Shown: positions 1 through 9,531 of the stretch, piece after piece
Layout: every line of letters begins with the position of its first letter
Position numbering within the stretch: the first letter of the stretch is position 1
DNA from: Sipunculus nudus
Taxonomy: Eukaryota > Annelida > Sipuncula > Golfingiida > Sipunculidae
Reading direction: 5' to 3'
DNA length: 64,000 nucleotides
NCBI GenBank assembly: GCA_026874595.1
Contig: JAPPUL010000068.1
Location: 1,563,001-1,627,000 of the forward strand
Made by a program: the position numbers and the translations under genes
Notes under the pieces: model-generated
Seen by the model: only the letters and a program-made list of their open reading frames with translations
Told to the model about the DNA's origin: nothing
Databases searched by the model: none

Positions 1-2
1 GG

Positions 3-809
3 GTTCGATATAGATACGAAGGAGGAACAGCGCAGGAGGCATATAAGCTTATGGAGGAGGGAGATGGGGTATTAATATCGTCAAAGCTTGCAAATAGGTT
101 TAATTTGGCTTTAGGAGATGAGCTATACCTATCTGGTGATAGAGGGAGTTTAGATATTGGGCCATTTAAGGTAGCAGGGATAGTAATAAACTATCCTTCA
201 AGTAAAGGGATAGTGTCAATTCCAAGGAAGACGTATATAAAACATTTTAAAGACGATAAAGTAGACATATTCAAAGTTTATTTAAAAGAAGGCGTTACAA
301 GTCAAAATTTCAAGCAAGCGTTTTATAAGGGAGTAAAAGAGCCAGACACACTAATCGTAACAACACTTAAGGAGTTTAAGGAAGAGATATTTAAAGCTAT
401 AGACGAGACATTTTATATGTTTAACGTACTGTCTGTTATAACAGTATTTATAGCGATAATAGGCTTAATAAATGCGTTATTATCCTCGGTAGTAGACAGA
501 AGACGCGAGATAGGGATATTGAAGGCACTAGGTGCTTTAAAAGGCCAAATAGTTAAGATAATAGTTACACAATCGACATTTATAGGGTTTATAAGTGCAC
601 TTTTAGGGTTAGTAAGCGGGATACTGCTATCATTAGTTACAGTAAATATAATAAATAAACACACAGTAGGCTGGCATTTAGATTATACTATCTCGCCTGA
701 GATATTATATATACTATTACTATTTCCAATATTATCGATCTTATCAGGTTATTATCCGGCTTTGAAAGCTAGTGAAATAGTCCCGAGGGTGGCATTAGAG
801 TATGAATAA
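3..809 (+). CDS. FtsX-like ABC transporter permease, C-terminal part (cut by window edge)
   Basis: The frame is open from the window's left edge, so the gene begins outside it. The visible part starts with a soluble region (about 110 residues, ending with TLKEF) and continues into an FtsX/MacB-type permease domain. That domain has a membrane segment near FNVLSVITVFIAIIGLINAL, the family hallmark DRRREIGILKALGA, then further hydrophobic segments and an ending with PALKASEIVP. This is the usual C-terminal half of a lipoprotein-export or macrolide-type ABC permease (LolC/E, MacB or YbbP class). The ATPase partner should lie upstream, outside the window. The last 8 bases overlap proB. The family call is firm; the substrate cannot be read. 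Confidence 0.85.
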   Translation, partial: VRYRYEGGTAQEAYKLMEEGDGVLISSKLANRFNLALGDELYLSGDRGSLDIGPFKVAGIVINYPSSKGIVSIPRKTYIKHFKDDKVDIFKVYLKEGVTSQNFKQAFYKGVKEPDTLIVTTLKEFKEEIFKAIDETFYMFNVLSVITVFIAIIGLINALLSSVVDRRREIGILKALGALKGQIVKIIVTQSTFIGFISALLGLVSGILLSLVTVNIINKHTVGWHLDYTISPEILYILLLFPILSILSGYYPALKASEIVPRVALEYE

Positions 810-1947
810 GCTAATGAATAAAGAAATTAGGCAATCTTTTTATAAAGGTAAAGATAGGGTTGTAGTAAAGGTAGGAAGCAGTTTGCTTGTAGAGGATGGC
901 AAATTAAGTAAGGATAAGATAGAAAAGATATGCAAACAGATAATATTGCTTAAAGAGAAGGTTAAGGATGTAGTAGTTATTACAAGCGGAGCTGTTGGAG
1001 CTGGATATTCGTTATTGTTAAATAACAGGATGCCAAACACAATACCGTTAAAACAAGCAAGTGCAAGCATAGGCCAAGTTCTTGTTATGAAATATTATAC
1101 AGAGCTACTTGGCAGGGCAGATTTTCTTGTTAGTCAAATTCTTTTAACAGATGCGGTATTAAAGGATAGGGAGAGGTATGTAAATGCAAGAAACACATTA
1201 AACACACTCCTTAAATACAACGTGATACCGATAGTAAATGAGAATGACACAGTATCGGTTGATGAGATAAAGTTTGGGGATAATGATAGTCTTGCGGCTT
1301 TAGTTACGAGTTTAATAGATGCTGATTTACTAATAATTTTATCAGATGTTGAAGGATTTTATAAAGATTTTGAATTAGAGGCAAAACGAAAGCTCTTACA
1401 TGTAATACCAAAGATAACAAAAGAAATAGAATTTTATGCGAAAAAGGAAAGTAGCAAGATAAGTAAAGGCGGCATGATAACGAAGATAAAAGCGGCAAAG
1501 GTAACTACAGAACAAGGGATAGCGGTTTTAGTTGCTAATGGTAGGAAAGAAGACATAATAGAGAGGATATATGGCGGTGAGGTTGAAGGGAGTCTATTTT
1601 TACCTTCGAAGGGTTTTGTACCAAAGAATAAGAAAAGATGGATACATTTGAATGCGAGGGCAAAGGGTAAGGTACGAGTTGATGCTAATGCCTATAAAGC
1701 AGTTGGAAAAGATAATAAGAGTTTGCTTGCGAAGGGGATATTGGGTACGGAAGGGGATTATGAGGCATATGATATAATTGAGTTAACGGATTTGGAAGAC
1801 AAGGTGTTTGCAAAAGGAATAATCTATTATAGTAAATTGGAGATAGAAAAGATAAAGGGCTTACACTCAAAAGAGATAGAGGGTGTACTTGGCTACTGTC
1901 ATTATAACGTGGTGGTTCACAAAGACAATTTAGCGTTAATAGATTAA
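802..1947 (+). CDS. proB: Glutamate 5-kinase (proline biosynthesis)
   Basis: Cytosolic kinase for the first step of proline synthesis, phosphorylating glutamate with ATP. The amino-acid kinase fold covers about residues 15-270, with KVGSSLL near the start, VITSGAVGAG, QASASIGQVLVM, and NARNTLNTLL followed by IVNENDTVSVDEIKFGDND. A PUA domain follows at about 285-370. Length (381 aa) is normal for a two-domain ProB. A second ATG lies five codons in; the first overlaps the upstream permease gene by 8 bases, which suggests translational coupling. proA is not adjacent. It converges on the small gene that follows, their stop codons overlapping. Confidence 0.95.
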   Translation: MNKLMNKEIRQSFYKGKDRVVVKVGSSLLVEDGKLSKDKIEKICKQIILLKEKVKDVVVITSGAVGAGYSLLLNNRMPNTIPLKQASASIGQVLVMKYYTELLGRADFLVSQILLTDAVLKDRERYVNARNTLNTLLKYNVIPIVNENDTVSVDEIKFGDNDSLAALVTSLIDADLLIILSDVEGFYKDFELEAKRKLLHVIPKITKEIEFYAKKESSKISKGGMITKIKAAKVTTEQGIAVLVANGRKEDIIERIYGGEVEGSLFLPSKGFVPKNKKRWIHLNARAKGKVRVDANAYKAVGKDNKSLLAKGILGTEGDYEAYDIIELTDLEDKVFAKGIIYYSKLEIEKIKGLHSKEIEGVLGYCHYNVVVHKDNLALID

Positions 1948-2267
1948 GTTAAAAGGTCAATAATATGTCCTTTGAAAGGGTCTTTGGTTATGCTATTTTT
2001 TTGCGTAAGACGTTTTTGTATTTTGCTATTAAGTGGTTTATAAGAGTGATTATGCTGGTCATGAGGGTCAAAATAGGTTTGTTGGCTTTCTTCAGATTCT
2101 TGGTCAATGGAAGTAACGCTCTCATCGATCTTCTTTGATTTATTCTGATACAAAGCCTCATAATACAATTGAGTCTTAGACTGTTGCATATAATGCTTAG
2201 AATAAATCTGTCCGGCATAATCCGACTGACCTAAAACAACCTGCATATCTAAAGGTTTAAGCGGCAT
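1944..2267 (-). CDS. Small hypothetical protein (107 aa)
   Basis: I do not recognise this protein. It begins MPLKPLDMQVVLGQ, is rich in Gln, Lys, Ser and Tyr, has no signal peptide or membrane segment, and its C-terminal half is polar and probably disordered. The start is an ATG about 150 bases from the divergent cytochrome gene, so the two share an intergenic promoter region. Its stop overlaps the proB stop by four bases in a convergent arrangement. It fills an otherwise empty 320-base stretch, which favours a real gene. A second, shorter minus-strand frame inside it is taken as a shadow. Confidence 0.55.
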   Translation of the reverse strand: MPLKPLDMQVVLGQSDYAGQIYSKHYMQQSKTQLYYEALYQNKSKKIDESVTSIDQESEESQQTYFDPHDQHNHSYKPLNSKIQKRLTQKNSITKDPFKGHIIDLLT

Positions 2268-2421
2268 AAATGTACTCTAAAAACGAACTTAAGTATTAAT
2301 AAAATATATTATAAATATAACACTAAATAGAGATTATATGTAAGGGAACAATATTTGCTAATTAAAGTCATGCAGTTAGTATAATTAGGATATATAAAAA
2401 TGTGAGGAGGAGGAGAATATA

Positions 2422-3198
2422 ATGAGAGATAAGAAAGTAAAAGTATATGATTTTTTGACAATAGTATTCCATTGGGTATTTGTAATATTATTTGTAACAG
2501 CCTTTATTATAGCAAAATCTCAGGAGGACACACCTTTATTTTCGTATCATATGCTTGTGGGCTTAATACTAGTATTTGGATTGATACTAAGAATAATATG
2601 GGGTTTTATAGGAACAAGGTATGCTAGATTTGATAGTTTTGAACTTAGTTTAAAGAGTTTGCTTTTGTATACAAAGGCTTTATTAAAGGGAAAGACAAAG
2701 CGTTATGCGGGACACAATCCGGCATCAAGCTATATAACACTAATAATGTTTGTATGCGTACTTGGGCTTGGGACAACAGGTATTTTGATGGCAAGAGGCA
2801 TAGCACATGATTTTTTGGGTGAAGTTCATGAAATATTGGTTTTAATGCTTTTGCTATCGGCGGGGGTCCATATTTTAGGGGTAATATTTCATAGTATAAA
2901 GCATAAAGATAAGATAGGAAAAAGCGTTATAACAGGAGATAAGGAAGAATTAGATGGAGTAGAGTTTGGTCAGGGTGAGGGGATAGAGTCAAAAAAGCCG
3001 TTAGTAGGGCTAGTATACTTAATATTAATATTGTTGTTTGGAGTATATGTATATGGTAATTATGATCCAGGTAGTCGTAAACTAAGCTTTTTTGGTATGG
3101 AACTAAATTTAGAAGAAGATGAGCATGAGCATGATGATGAGCATGACGATGACGATGATGATGACGATGATGATGATGAGCGTACTCATCGTGATTAG
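2422..3198 (+). CDS. b561-type membrane cytochrome b with an Asp/His-rich tail
   Basis: Bacterial cytochrome b561/diheme cytochrome b family: a membrane protein that binds heme b through paired histidines and passes electrons between the quinone pool and a partner. About four membrane segments are visible in residues 10-165, with candidate heme histidines in FHWVF, YHMLVG, VHEILVL and GVHILGVIFH. A fifth hydrophobic segment (about 195-212) precedes an extremely acidic tail of His, Glu and a long Asp run, encoded by GAT/GAC repeats. The tail is not part of the usual domain; metal binding is inference. A strong purine-rich ribosome site (gaggaggagg) lies just upstream of the ATG. Confidence 0.85.
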   Translation: MRDKKVKVYDFLTIVFHWVFVILFVTAFIIAKSQEDTPLFSYHMLVGLILVFGLILRIIWGFIGTRYARFDSFELSLKSLLLYTKALLKGKTKRYAGHNPASSYITLIMFVCVLGLGTTGILMARGIAHDFLGEVHEILVLMLLLSAGVHILGVIFHSIKHKDKIGKSVITGDKEELDGVEFGQGEGIESKKPLVGLVYLILILLFGVYVYGNYDPGSRKLSFFGMELNLEEDEHEHDDEHDDDDDDDDDDDERTHRD

Positions 3199-3253
3199 AA
3201 AACTAGGTATAATAGATTATAAGGTAGTTAAGAATAAATCGAGTATTAGCTGG

Positions 3254-3282
3254 TTGACGTTAGCCCTTGAAGGTGTTATCTT
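3254..3282 (+). promoter_or_regulatory. Candidate sigma-70 promoter for the Gld-like ABC operon
   Basis: TTGACG and TATCTT are separated by 17 bases, placing transcription start about 65-70 bases before the ABC ATPase ATG. The site is in the 159-base gap after the cytochrome gene, where no convincing gene is seen. Supported by spacing and consensus only. Confidence 0.5.
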
Positions 3283-3357
3283 AGAATATTTTAAAACGTC
3301 TAAGTATGGGTCAGAGTAATTATTAGCAATCAAATTATAAATTAGGAAAAAGGTTAA

Positions 3358-4278
3358 ATGATAAGCGTATCAAACTTAAGTAAAAGCTATGGCGAAGTTG
3401 AGGTACTAAAGGAATTAAGTTTTGAAGTTCAGAAAGGAGACATAGTGGGCTTGCTTGGACAAAACGGGGCAGGGAAAACAACTTTAATGAGAGTTATAAC
3501 AGGGTATGTTCCATTAAACAGGGGAGAAGTTTTTGTAAATGGACTTGACATACAAGAGGAGAGTCTTAAAGTAAAAGAGCTTATCGGGTATTTGCCTGAG
3601 AACTGTCCTTTATACCCAGAGATGAGTATAGAGAGTTTTTTGATGACGATGGGAGAACTTAAGGGGCTACGCAGCAAACGGCTTAAGGAGCGCTTAGAAT
3701 ATGTTTTGGATGCAGTTAGAATAAGAGACAGACGTTATGATATAATAGGTACTTTATCTAAAGGATACAGGCAAAGGGTAGGGCTTGCTCAGGCACTAAT
3801 ACATGATCCTGAAATATTGATACTTGATGAACCGACAGTAGGACTTGATCCGAATCAAATAATAGAGATAAGGGATTTGATAGCGAATTTGAAGGATGAG
3901 CGGACAGTGATATTAAGTAGTCACATATTGCCTGAAGTGAGTCAAACATGTGAGAAGATAATAATAATATCTGAGGGCAGAATAGTTGCGCAGGGTAAGG
4001 AGAGGGAGTTAGTTAGAGATTTATCGAATGCCAATTTATTGTATGTACAAGTGAAAAGCGATTCATTAGGAGCGCAAGATATTATATCTAAGGTTAAGGG
4101 TGTTTTAGATGTCAAAGTGAATGGGGAGGGGCTGCTTGAGATTGAGATGGAAGAGGGTGAGGATGTGCGTGCTTTGGTAGCTTCAAAGCTTATAAAGAAT
4201 AAATATGAATTGCTTGAGCTTAGAAAAGAAGACATGACGCTTGAGAAGGCATTCATATCATTAACTCAGAAGGACTAA
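3358..4278 (+). CDS. ABC transporter ATP-binding protein, GldA-like
   Basis: Cytosolic ATPase of an ABC-2 type exporter. Walker A is GQNGAGKTT at about residues 38-46, the signature is LSKGYRQRVGLAQAL (about 135-150), Walker B is ILILDEPTVGLDP, and the H-loop is LSSHILPEV. The C-terminal 90 residues form the regulatory extension typical of this subgroup. The next two genes encode an ABC-2 permease and a GldG-like auxiliary protein in the same order as gldA-gldF-gldG-like sets in gliding and non-gliding bacteria. The gene set by itself does not prove gliding motility. Spacing to the permease is 40 bases, so they probably form one operon. Confidence 0.92.
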   Translation: MISVSNLSKSYGEVEVLKELSFEVQKGDIVGLLGQNGAGKTTLMRVITGYVPLNRGEVFVNGLDIQEESLKVKELIGYLPENCPLYPEMSIESFLMTMGELKGLRSKRLKERLEYVLDAVRIRDRRYDIIGTLSKGYRQRVGLAQALIHDPEILILDEPTVGLDPNQIIEIRDLIANLKDERTVILSSHILPEVSQTCEKIIIISEGRIVAQGKERELVRDLSNANLLYVQVKSDSLGAQDIISKVKGVLDVKVNGEGLLEIEMEEGEDVRALVASKLIKNKYELLELRKEDMTLEKAFISLTQKD

Positions 4279-4318
4279 ATTGTTATATTAGCTTTATGAA
4301 GAACTAATAGGGGTAATA

Positions 4319-5059
4319 ATGGTTTTTAAAGGGATATACGTAGTATTTAAAAGAGAGATGATGTCATATTTCGTATCACCGATAGCATACGTGGTGGCAT
4401 TTTTATTTGTTTTTCTAACAGGAGTATTATTTGTAAGTTTTATAGGGAGTTCGCCTACGTATTTAGGTGGAGCGCAAGCGAACGTAGGGTTATTATTAAG
4501 GAATTACTTAATTTTGATATTATTCCTGTGTCCTATTTTAACAATAAAACTCTTCTCAGAGGAAAAGCGTAGTGGCACACTTGAGCTTATACTAACCTCT
4601 CCAATAAGCACGTTATCGTTGGTTGTGGGTAAATATTTATCAGCCTTTGTGTTGTATGCAATAATACTTTTGACGACATTGGTGCACGTATTTATAATGG
4701 ATATATATAGCGAAGCAGGCCCTGATTATGGTGTTGCATTTTCAGCATATTTAGGGTTGTTGTTTTTAGGGGGTGGGATGCTAGGGATAGGACTTTTCAC
4801 CTCATCCCTTACAAGTAGTCAAATAATAGCAGCAATAAGCGGACTTAGCGCGTCTTTATTTTTCTTACTACTACATACATTTGTGAGTGGAGATAGTGGT
4901 ATTATAAACGAAGCGATACGGGAGTTTTCGTTGTTGTCCCACTATATAGACTTTGACAAAGGAGTATTAGACACTACAAATATCCTATACTATCTGCTAT
5001 GGATAATATTTTCGCTTGTGCTTACAAACAAAGCAGTGGAAGCGCACATATGGAAATAG
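4319..5059 (+). CDS. ABC-2 type permease, GldF-like
   Basis: Membrane subunit partnering the upstream ATPase. About six membrane segments are visible in 246 residues, starting with YFVSPIAYVVAFLFVFLTGV. The motif LFSEEKRSGTLELILTSPI after segment two is the classic ABC-2 permease hallmark. Length and topology match GldF-like permeases. The ATG follows a short ggggtaata leader. Downstream, 58 bases away, is the GldG-like gene, consistent with a three-gene operon. Confidence 0.9.
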   Translation: MVFKGIYVVFKREMMSYFVSPIAYVVAFLFVFLTGVLFVSFIGSSPTYLGGAQANVGLLLRNYLILILFLCPILTIKLFSEEKRSGTLELILTSPISTLSLVVGKYLSAFVLYAIILLTTLVHVFIMDIYSEAGPDYGVAFSAYLGLLFLGGGMLGIGLFTSSLTSSQIIAAISGLSASLFFLLLHTFVSGDSGIINEAIREFSLLSHYIDFDKGVLDTTNILYYLLWIIFSLVLTNKAVEAHIWK

Positions 5060-5117
5060 TATTATATAGCCACTAGTGTAATAATTTATGTCTATTTAAG
5101 AATAAGGGATTTAAGAT

Positions 5118-6977
5118 ATGGGAATATTATCAAATAAAGAGAATTATGGGAAGGGCTCGGGGGTATTGGGGATATTGTTTATATTGGGGGGGCGTCTTTA
5201 TGCTATATGGAAGCATGATGATGTAGTACCGCTTGTGATGTACATATTAGGCGGGGTATTATTTGTACTGTTTTTGTTAATGCATTATAACTCAATTAGG
5301 AGTGGACTTAAGGAGCGTGGGGTACGCAGGGGACTAAGCTCTGTTTTGACAACAGTATTTATCTTTGCAACACTAGTTGGTATATATATAATAGTAAAGA
5401 GTAATTTTAAATATTTTGTAGATGTAACAGAGGAAAATCTCTATGAGCTATCAGAGCAGACAAAAGAAGTATTGAAGGAATTAGATTTTCCGTTAGATAT
5501 AAAAGTGTTTGCAGCAAAGAAGGATATGGAGGATGCAGAGGGTATAAACGCACTGCCAACCTTGCTAAGGTTTTATGTAAAGGACAATAAAAATATAAAA
5601 GTAAGTTACATAAACCCACAAGAGAATCCCTTAATATTTAAAAGTTATGATCTTAGTGCCCAAGATTTAGGAGCAATAGTGCTTATAAAGCGAGTACCTC
5701 CTAATGAGATATCTATAGACAGTATGGAAAACAATATATTATCGAAGCTGGACGAAGACGAAAAGAAGATATTTGAGGTGGCCTATAAGCAAGGGAAAGT
5801 GGTATACAATAAGAAAGCTAATTTATCAACATCGCTTGAGGAGGAGGTTATAGGATTATTTGAGAAAGTGAATTATAGATATAACACACCGGTAGTAATA
5901 AGGCAGAGAGATTTATTTAGAGGACGTAATTATCAAGGGGAGTCAAAGATAACGAGTGGAATATCAAGCTTGCTTGAAGTAAAAAAGAAGGTATTGTATT
6001 ATACGGTGGGTCATGGAGAGAAGGATTTGAAAACTATATATAATACTATACAAGGGTTATTGTCTTTAGAAAATTATATAGTAAAGGAATTAGATTTAAC
6101 GAAGGCAGTGCCAAAAGACAGTAGCGCAGTACTAATTGCAGGCCCGCAAAGAGGCTTTAATTCGCTTGAGGAAGATAATCTTATAGAATATAGTAATGGT
6201 GGTGGAAATATATACATGTTGCTTGATCCTGTTTTTCAGTATAGGAAGTCACCAAATAGACTACTGTTGCAGAAGTTTTTGTTAAGTTTTGGAGTAAGTA
6301 CAGACAAGGGTTTTATATTTGATGTGCCAAACTTACGCAAGATACGTGTTAATGTAGGGAGTATAGGAGGTTTAGCACTTGCAGAGGTAAGATTAATGCA
6401 CATAAGTAATTATCTTTCTCATAAGATAGTAAATCCTCTTAAAACTCGCAATATAACAACCTTCTTTTTTGGTCTAAGGCCTTTGTATTTTGAAGCTAAA
6501 GAGAGCTTGACGGCAGACTACTTGCTTAAAACGAGTGACAAAGCGATTGTAAAGCTTAGAGGCAAAACAGACCAGGTGAGTCAGAAGTTTGACAAGGCTT
6601 TTGACAAAAGAGGGACTCAGAATTTTGGAATAGCAATAAAGAAGGAGATAAAAGGAGAAGGGAATGCAGACAAGAGCGAACTGGGTAATAAGAAGGTTTT
6701 AGAATCCCGTCTTATAGTGCTTGGCGACTCCGATTTTATAAATGAAGAATACGCATCAGGTGATAATGGAACAGATTTATTTATGAATGGCTTAAACTGG
6801 CTAACAGGACAGACTAAAAAGATATCCTTAAGGCCAAAGGAGCGAAAGAGACGAGATATGTTGTTGAAGGAAAAAGATATAACAATAATTTGGTATACTT
6901 CGGTTTTATTGCTGCCATTTTCAATAGTGGGAATAGGTCTTTATGTATATAGAAAGCGTAGGAAGGCAAGGAGATAG
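5118..6977 (+). CDS. GldG-like auxiliary protein of the ABC system
   Basis: Large periplasm-facing partner of GldA/GldF-type transporters. Three hydrophobic segments lie in about residues 15-95, followed by a long soluble region that begins FVDVTEENLYELSEQTKEVL (typical of this family), contains YTVGHGEKDL and a middle GxIYMLLDP-type strand, and ends with a membrane anchor at about 592-612 and a basic tail. The length of 619 residues fits the family. In many genomes a DUF4340 protein follows directly. Here leuB intervenes and the DUF4340 gene is on the opposite strand. Cargo is unknown. Confidence 0.88.
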   Translation: MGILSNKENYGKGSGVLGILFILGGRLYAIWKHDDVVPLVMYILGGVLFVLFLLMHYNSIRSGLKERGVRRGLSSVLTTVFIFATLVGIYIIVKSNFKYFVDVTEENLYELSEQTKEVLKELDFPLDIKVFAAKKDMEDAEGINALPTLLRFYVKDNKNIKVSYINPQENPLIFKSYDLSAQDLGAIVLIKRVPPNEISIDSMENNILSKLDEDEKKIFEVAYKQGKVVYNKKANLSTSLEEEVIGLFEKVNYRYNTPVVIRQRDLFRGRNYQGESKITSGISSLLEVKKKVLYYTVGHGEKDLKTIYNTIQGLLSLENYIVKELDLTKAVPKDSSAVLIAGPQRGFNSLEEDNLIEYSNGGGNIYMLLDPVFQYRKSPNRLLLQKFLLSFGVSTDKGFIFDVPNLRKIRVNVGSIGGLALAEVRLMHISNYLSHKIVNPLKTRNITTFFFGLRPLYFEAKESLTADYLLKTSDKAIVKLRGKTDQVSQKFDKAFDKRGTQNFGIAIKKEIKGEGNADKSELGNKKVLESRLIVLGDSDFINEEYASGDNGTDLFMNGLNWLTGQTKKISLRPKERKRRDMLLKEKDITIIWYTSVLLLPFSIVGIGLYVYRKRRKARR

Positions 6978-7006
6978 TATAACAACTTGAGCTAAGAGAA
7001 TAAAAT

Positions 7007-8098
7007 ATGAGTGTAAAAGGTAAAAAGCTTGCAATCTTGCCGGGAGACGGAATAGGGCCTGAGATAATGCGAGAAGCACTTAAGGTACTAGATACTATAG
7101 AGGCCAAATATGGTATATCTTTTTCGAGAGAGGAAGGGGATGTTGGAGGGATAGCAATAGACAGGCATGGGAAAGCGTTACCTGATGAGACTGTTAGAAT
7201 ATGTAAAGATAGTGATGCGATATTATTTGGGTCAGTAGGCGGTCCAAAATGGGAGGGTTTGCCACCGGAGTCCCAACCGGAGAGAGGAGCATTACTACCT
7301 CTTAGAAAGATGTTTGATTTATATGCAAACTTTCGACCAGCAATAGTATTTAATTCACTTACAAAAGCATCATTTTTGCGAGAGGATATAGTTCGTGGCG
7401 GATTTGATATATTGGTAATAAGGGAGCTTACGGGTGGAATATATTTTGGGAAACCAAAGGGAAGGGAAGGTGTTGGGCTTGAGGAGCGGGCATATGATAC
7501 GTTAGTCTACAGTAGGGGTGAAATAGAGCGTATAGCACACGTAGCATTTAAGGCAGCATTAAGCAGGAGAAAGAAGGTGAGTTCGATAGACAAGGCTAAT
7601 GTGCTTACGAGTATGGTGTTGTGGCGAGAGGTTGTAAATGAGGTTAGTAAAGAGTATGCAGAAGTTGAGTTAGAATCGATGTATATAGATGCTGCAGCGA
7701 TGAAGCTAGTGAGCGAGCCAAAAAGTTTTGATGTAATACTTTGTGGAAATATGTTTGGAGATATACTAAGTGATGAAGCTGCGATGCTAACGGGGTCGAT
7801 AGGGATGTTACCAAGCGCGTCAGTGTCGTCAAGTTCTTTTGGATTATACGAGCCGATAGGAGGTAGCGCACCGGATATAGCGGGGCAAGGACTTGCTAAT
7901 CCAATAGCACAAATATTGTCAATGGCAATGATGTTAAAACACAGTTTTGGGATGGACAAGGCATATAAAGATATATTTGAGGGAGTAAACTGTGTTCTTG
8001 ATAAAGGCTATAGGACAAAAGACATAATGGATGAAGGAACACGGTTGGTGTCGACTGAGGTTATAGGAGACCTTATAGTGGCTGAGATAAGTAGTTAA
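7007..8098 (+). CDS. leuB: 3-isopropylmalate dehydrogenase
   Basis: Cytosolic NAD-dependent dehydrogenase of leucine synthesis, oxidising and decarboxylating 3-isopropylmalate. Visible family motifs: [11 protein letters not shown] at the N-terminus, [15 protein letters not shown] with the catalytic Tyr, the DKANVL lysine region, [18 protein letters not shown] with the metal-binding aspartates, and [18 protein letters not shown]. The 363-residue length is normal. leuA, leuC and leuD are not in the window. It starts 29 bases after the GldG-like gene and could be co-transcribed with it, although the functions are unrelated. Confidence 0.96.
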   Translation: MSVKGKKLAILPGDGIGPEIMREALKVLDTIEAKYGISFSREEGDVGGIAIDRHGKALPDETVRICKDSDAILFGSVGGPKWEGLPPESQPERGALLPLRKMFDLYANFRPAIVFNSLTKASFLREDIVRGGFDILVIRELTGGIYFGKPKGREGVGLEERAYDTLVYSRGEIERIAHVAFKAALSRRKKVSSIDKANVLTSMVLWREVVNEVSKEYAEVELESMYIDAAAMKLVSEPKSFDVILCGNMFGDILSDEAAMLTGSIGMLPSASVSSSSFGLYEPIGGSAPDIAGQGLANPIAQILSMAMMLKHSFGMDKAYKDIFEGVNCVLDKGYRTKDIMDEGTRLVSTEVIGDLIVAEISS

Positions 8099-8119
8099 AG
8101 CATTCCTATCTAATTTATT

Positions 8120-9241
8120 TTATTTAAGATAAAAATACTCAATAGTTTTATTTAGCATATCAAAAGTATCTTTTCTGACCTGATACAAAGTGCTATTATC
8201 TTTCATATAAACATATGAATTAGAGTTAAAAAGAGAGATTCTAATACTAGTCGACTTATTAGTTTTTTTAGAAACAATATTTATATAGATATCATTTTTG
8301 TTAGAAGTGGGTATGGTATTATATTCAGGAAAATCTTGCGCCCTAATGTCTAAAATATTTTTAACAAAAGAGCTAACTTTAGAAGTATCGATAAAAGCTT
8401 TAGGATTTTGTATAGTCCAAAGGTCTTGATTAGAATTGGTATATAGATTACTAACAGAGTTAATAAAAGCGGTATCAGACTTACTAGCAAGGTTTTCAAG
8501 TTCTTGTTTTTGTTTAAATGAGATAGTAGAATTAGTAACTAGAATTTTCTTGTTCTTGTCGAATGTAATATACTTGGGCAAACGGATATAGTCAGGCAGA
8601 TAAGGAAGATGAGCGATAGCGGTTTTAGTTTTAATAAACTTTGTATTGTTATTAAGGACGATATGCGAAATATCATTTGGCTTAATTTTCATAAAATCCT
8701 TATTTCTAAACTGCTTTGTGTTAAACTCTAATCTTTGATTACCATCAATGGAGGCAGAACTTATGGTAAGGATTTTGTTTTTAGAGTTTTTCTGATTAGA
8801 GATAGCATAATAGCTTATCTCGTCAGGAGTCCTATCCCCGATGGTAAGAGAGAAGCTATCCTTGTCATTAGAAGCGGAGAAGGTAGGCTTTTTCGTATTC
8901 AGTCCAAACTGCTCAAGGTCCTTATCCTTTATTTCAAATGAGTTATTAGTTTTAAGAGAGAAGAAAGTATTTAACCAACGCCCTACAATAGAAGTATCGA
9001 TATCGATATTGGGCTCTGCTTGAATTTTCCAAATATTATTGTTCTTAAAAAGCGAAAGTTTAATGTTATCGGTATTAATATTTATCTTAGATATTGTTCT
9101 TGAGTCAGCGTCAAAAAGGTCAAACTGCTTATTATCATTATTCTGCTTATCCTTAGAAGGCTTATAAGTAAAGAAAGCAATAAAAGCAATAAGAATAAAA
9201 GCACAAGACCAAATAACTAATTTAAAAATATCCTTTTTCAT
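8120..9241 (-). CDS. DUF4340-domain membrane-anchored protein
   Basis: A single N-terminal membrane segment (about VIWSCAFILIAFIAFF) is followed by a periplasmic region with the DUF4340 pattern: repeated stretches of the type LFKNNNIWKIQ, DTSIVGRWLNTFFSLKT, FGLNTKKPTFS and FSLTIGDRTPD. Such proteins normally sit beside GldG-like genes and are thought to work with that ABC system. I chose the ATG that gives MKKDIF; a GTG five codons earlier also exists. It converges on leuB with a 21-base gap. It is richer in Asn/Lys/Ile than its plus-strand neighbours. Function unknown. Confidence 0.8.
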   Translation of the reverse strand: MKKDIFKLVIWSCAFILIAFIAFFTYKPSKDKQNNDNKQFDLFDADSRTISKININTDNIKLSLFKNNNIWKIQAEPNIDIDTSIVGRWLNTFFSLKTNNSFEIKDKDLEQFGLNTKKPTFSASNDKDSFSLTIGDRTPDEISYYAISNQKNSKNKILTISSASIDGNQRLEFNTKQFRNKDFMKIKPNDISHIVLNNNTKFIKTKTAIAHLPYLPDYIRLPKYITFDKNKKILVTNSTISFKQKQELENLASKSDTAFINSVSNLYTNSNQDLWTIQNPKAFIDTSKVSSFVKNILDIRAQDFPEYNTIPTSNKNDIYINIVSKKTNKSTSIRISLFNSNSYVYMKDNSTLYQVRKDTFDMLNKTIEYFYLK

Positions 9242-9531
9242 ATAAATAGTATTCACCCAAAGAAAATGAGAGGAAATAAAAGTTAAACAATATCGAACAA
9301 ATCTCTTCCCAAAGTAATTAATATGTAATTAATATGAAAAGGAGCATTAGTTTCAATAAGACATATAAGAAATACCCAAAAAAGCGTAAAGATATAACAG
9401 AAAAAAAGTAAAAACAAATAATTTATGTAAAAAGAGGAAAAAAGAGGAAAAAAGAGCTAAAAGGAAGTAAAGAGGGAGTAAAGAGGAAGCAAAGAGGAAG
9501 CAAAGCGTATATAAAAAGCTTTTATTAAACG

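Noticed and set aside
3119-3319. Met-rich 66-aa plus-strand frame overlapping the cytochrome tail
   Set aside because: It is the alternate frame of the GAT/GAC repeat. The part after the cytochrome contains a good promoter for the ABC operon, so it is taken as non-coding.
9333-9410. Basic 25-codon plus-strand ORF beginning MKRSISFNK
   Set aside because: It resembles a small ribosomal protein only in being basic; no L34 or other motif is present and it lies in repeat-rich DNA.
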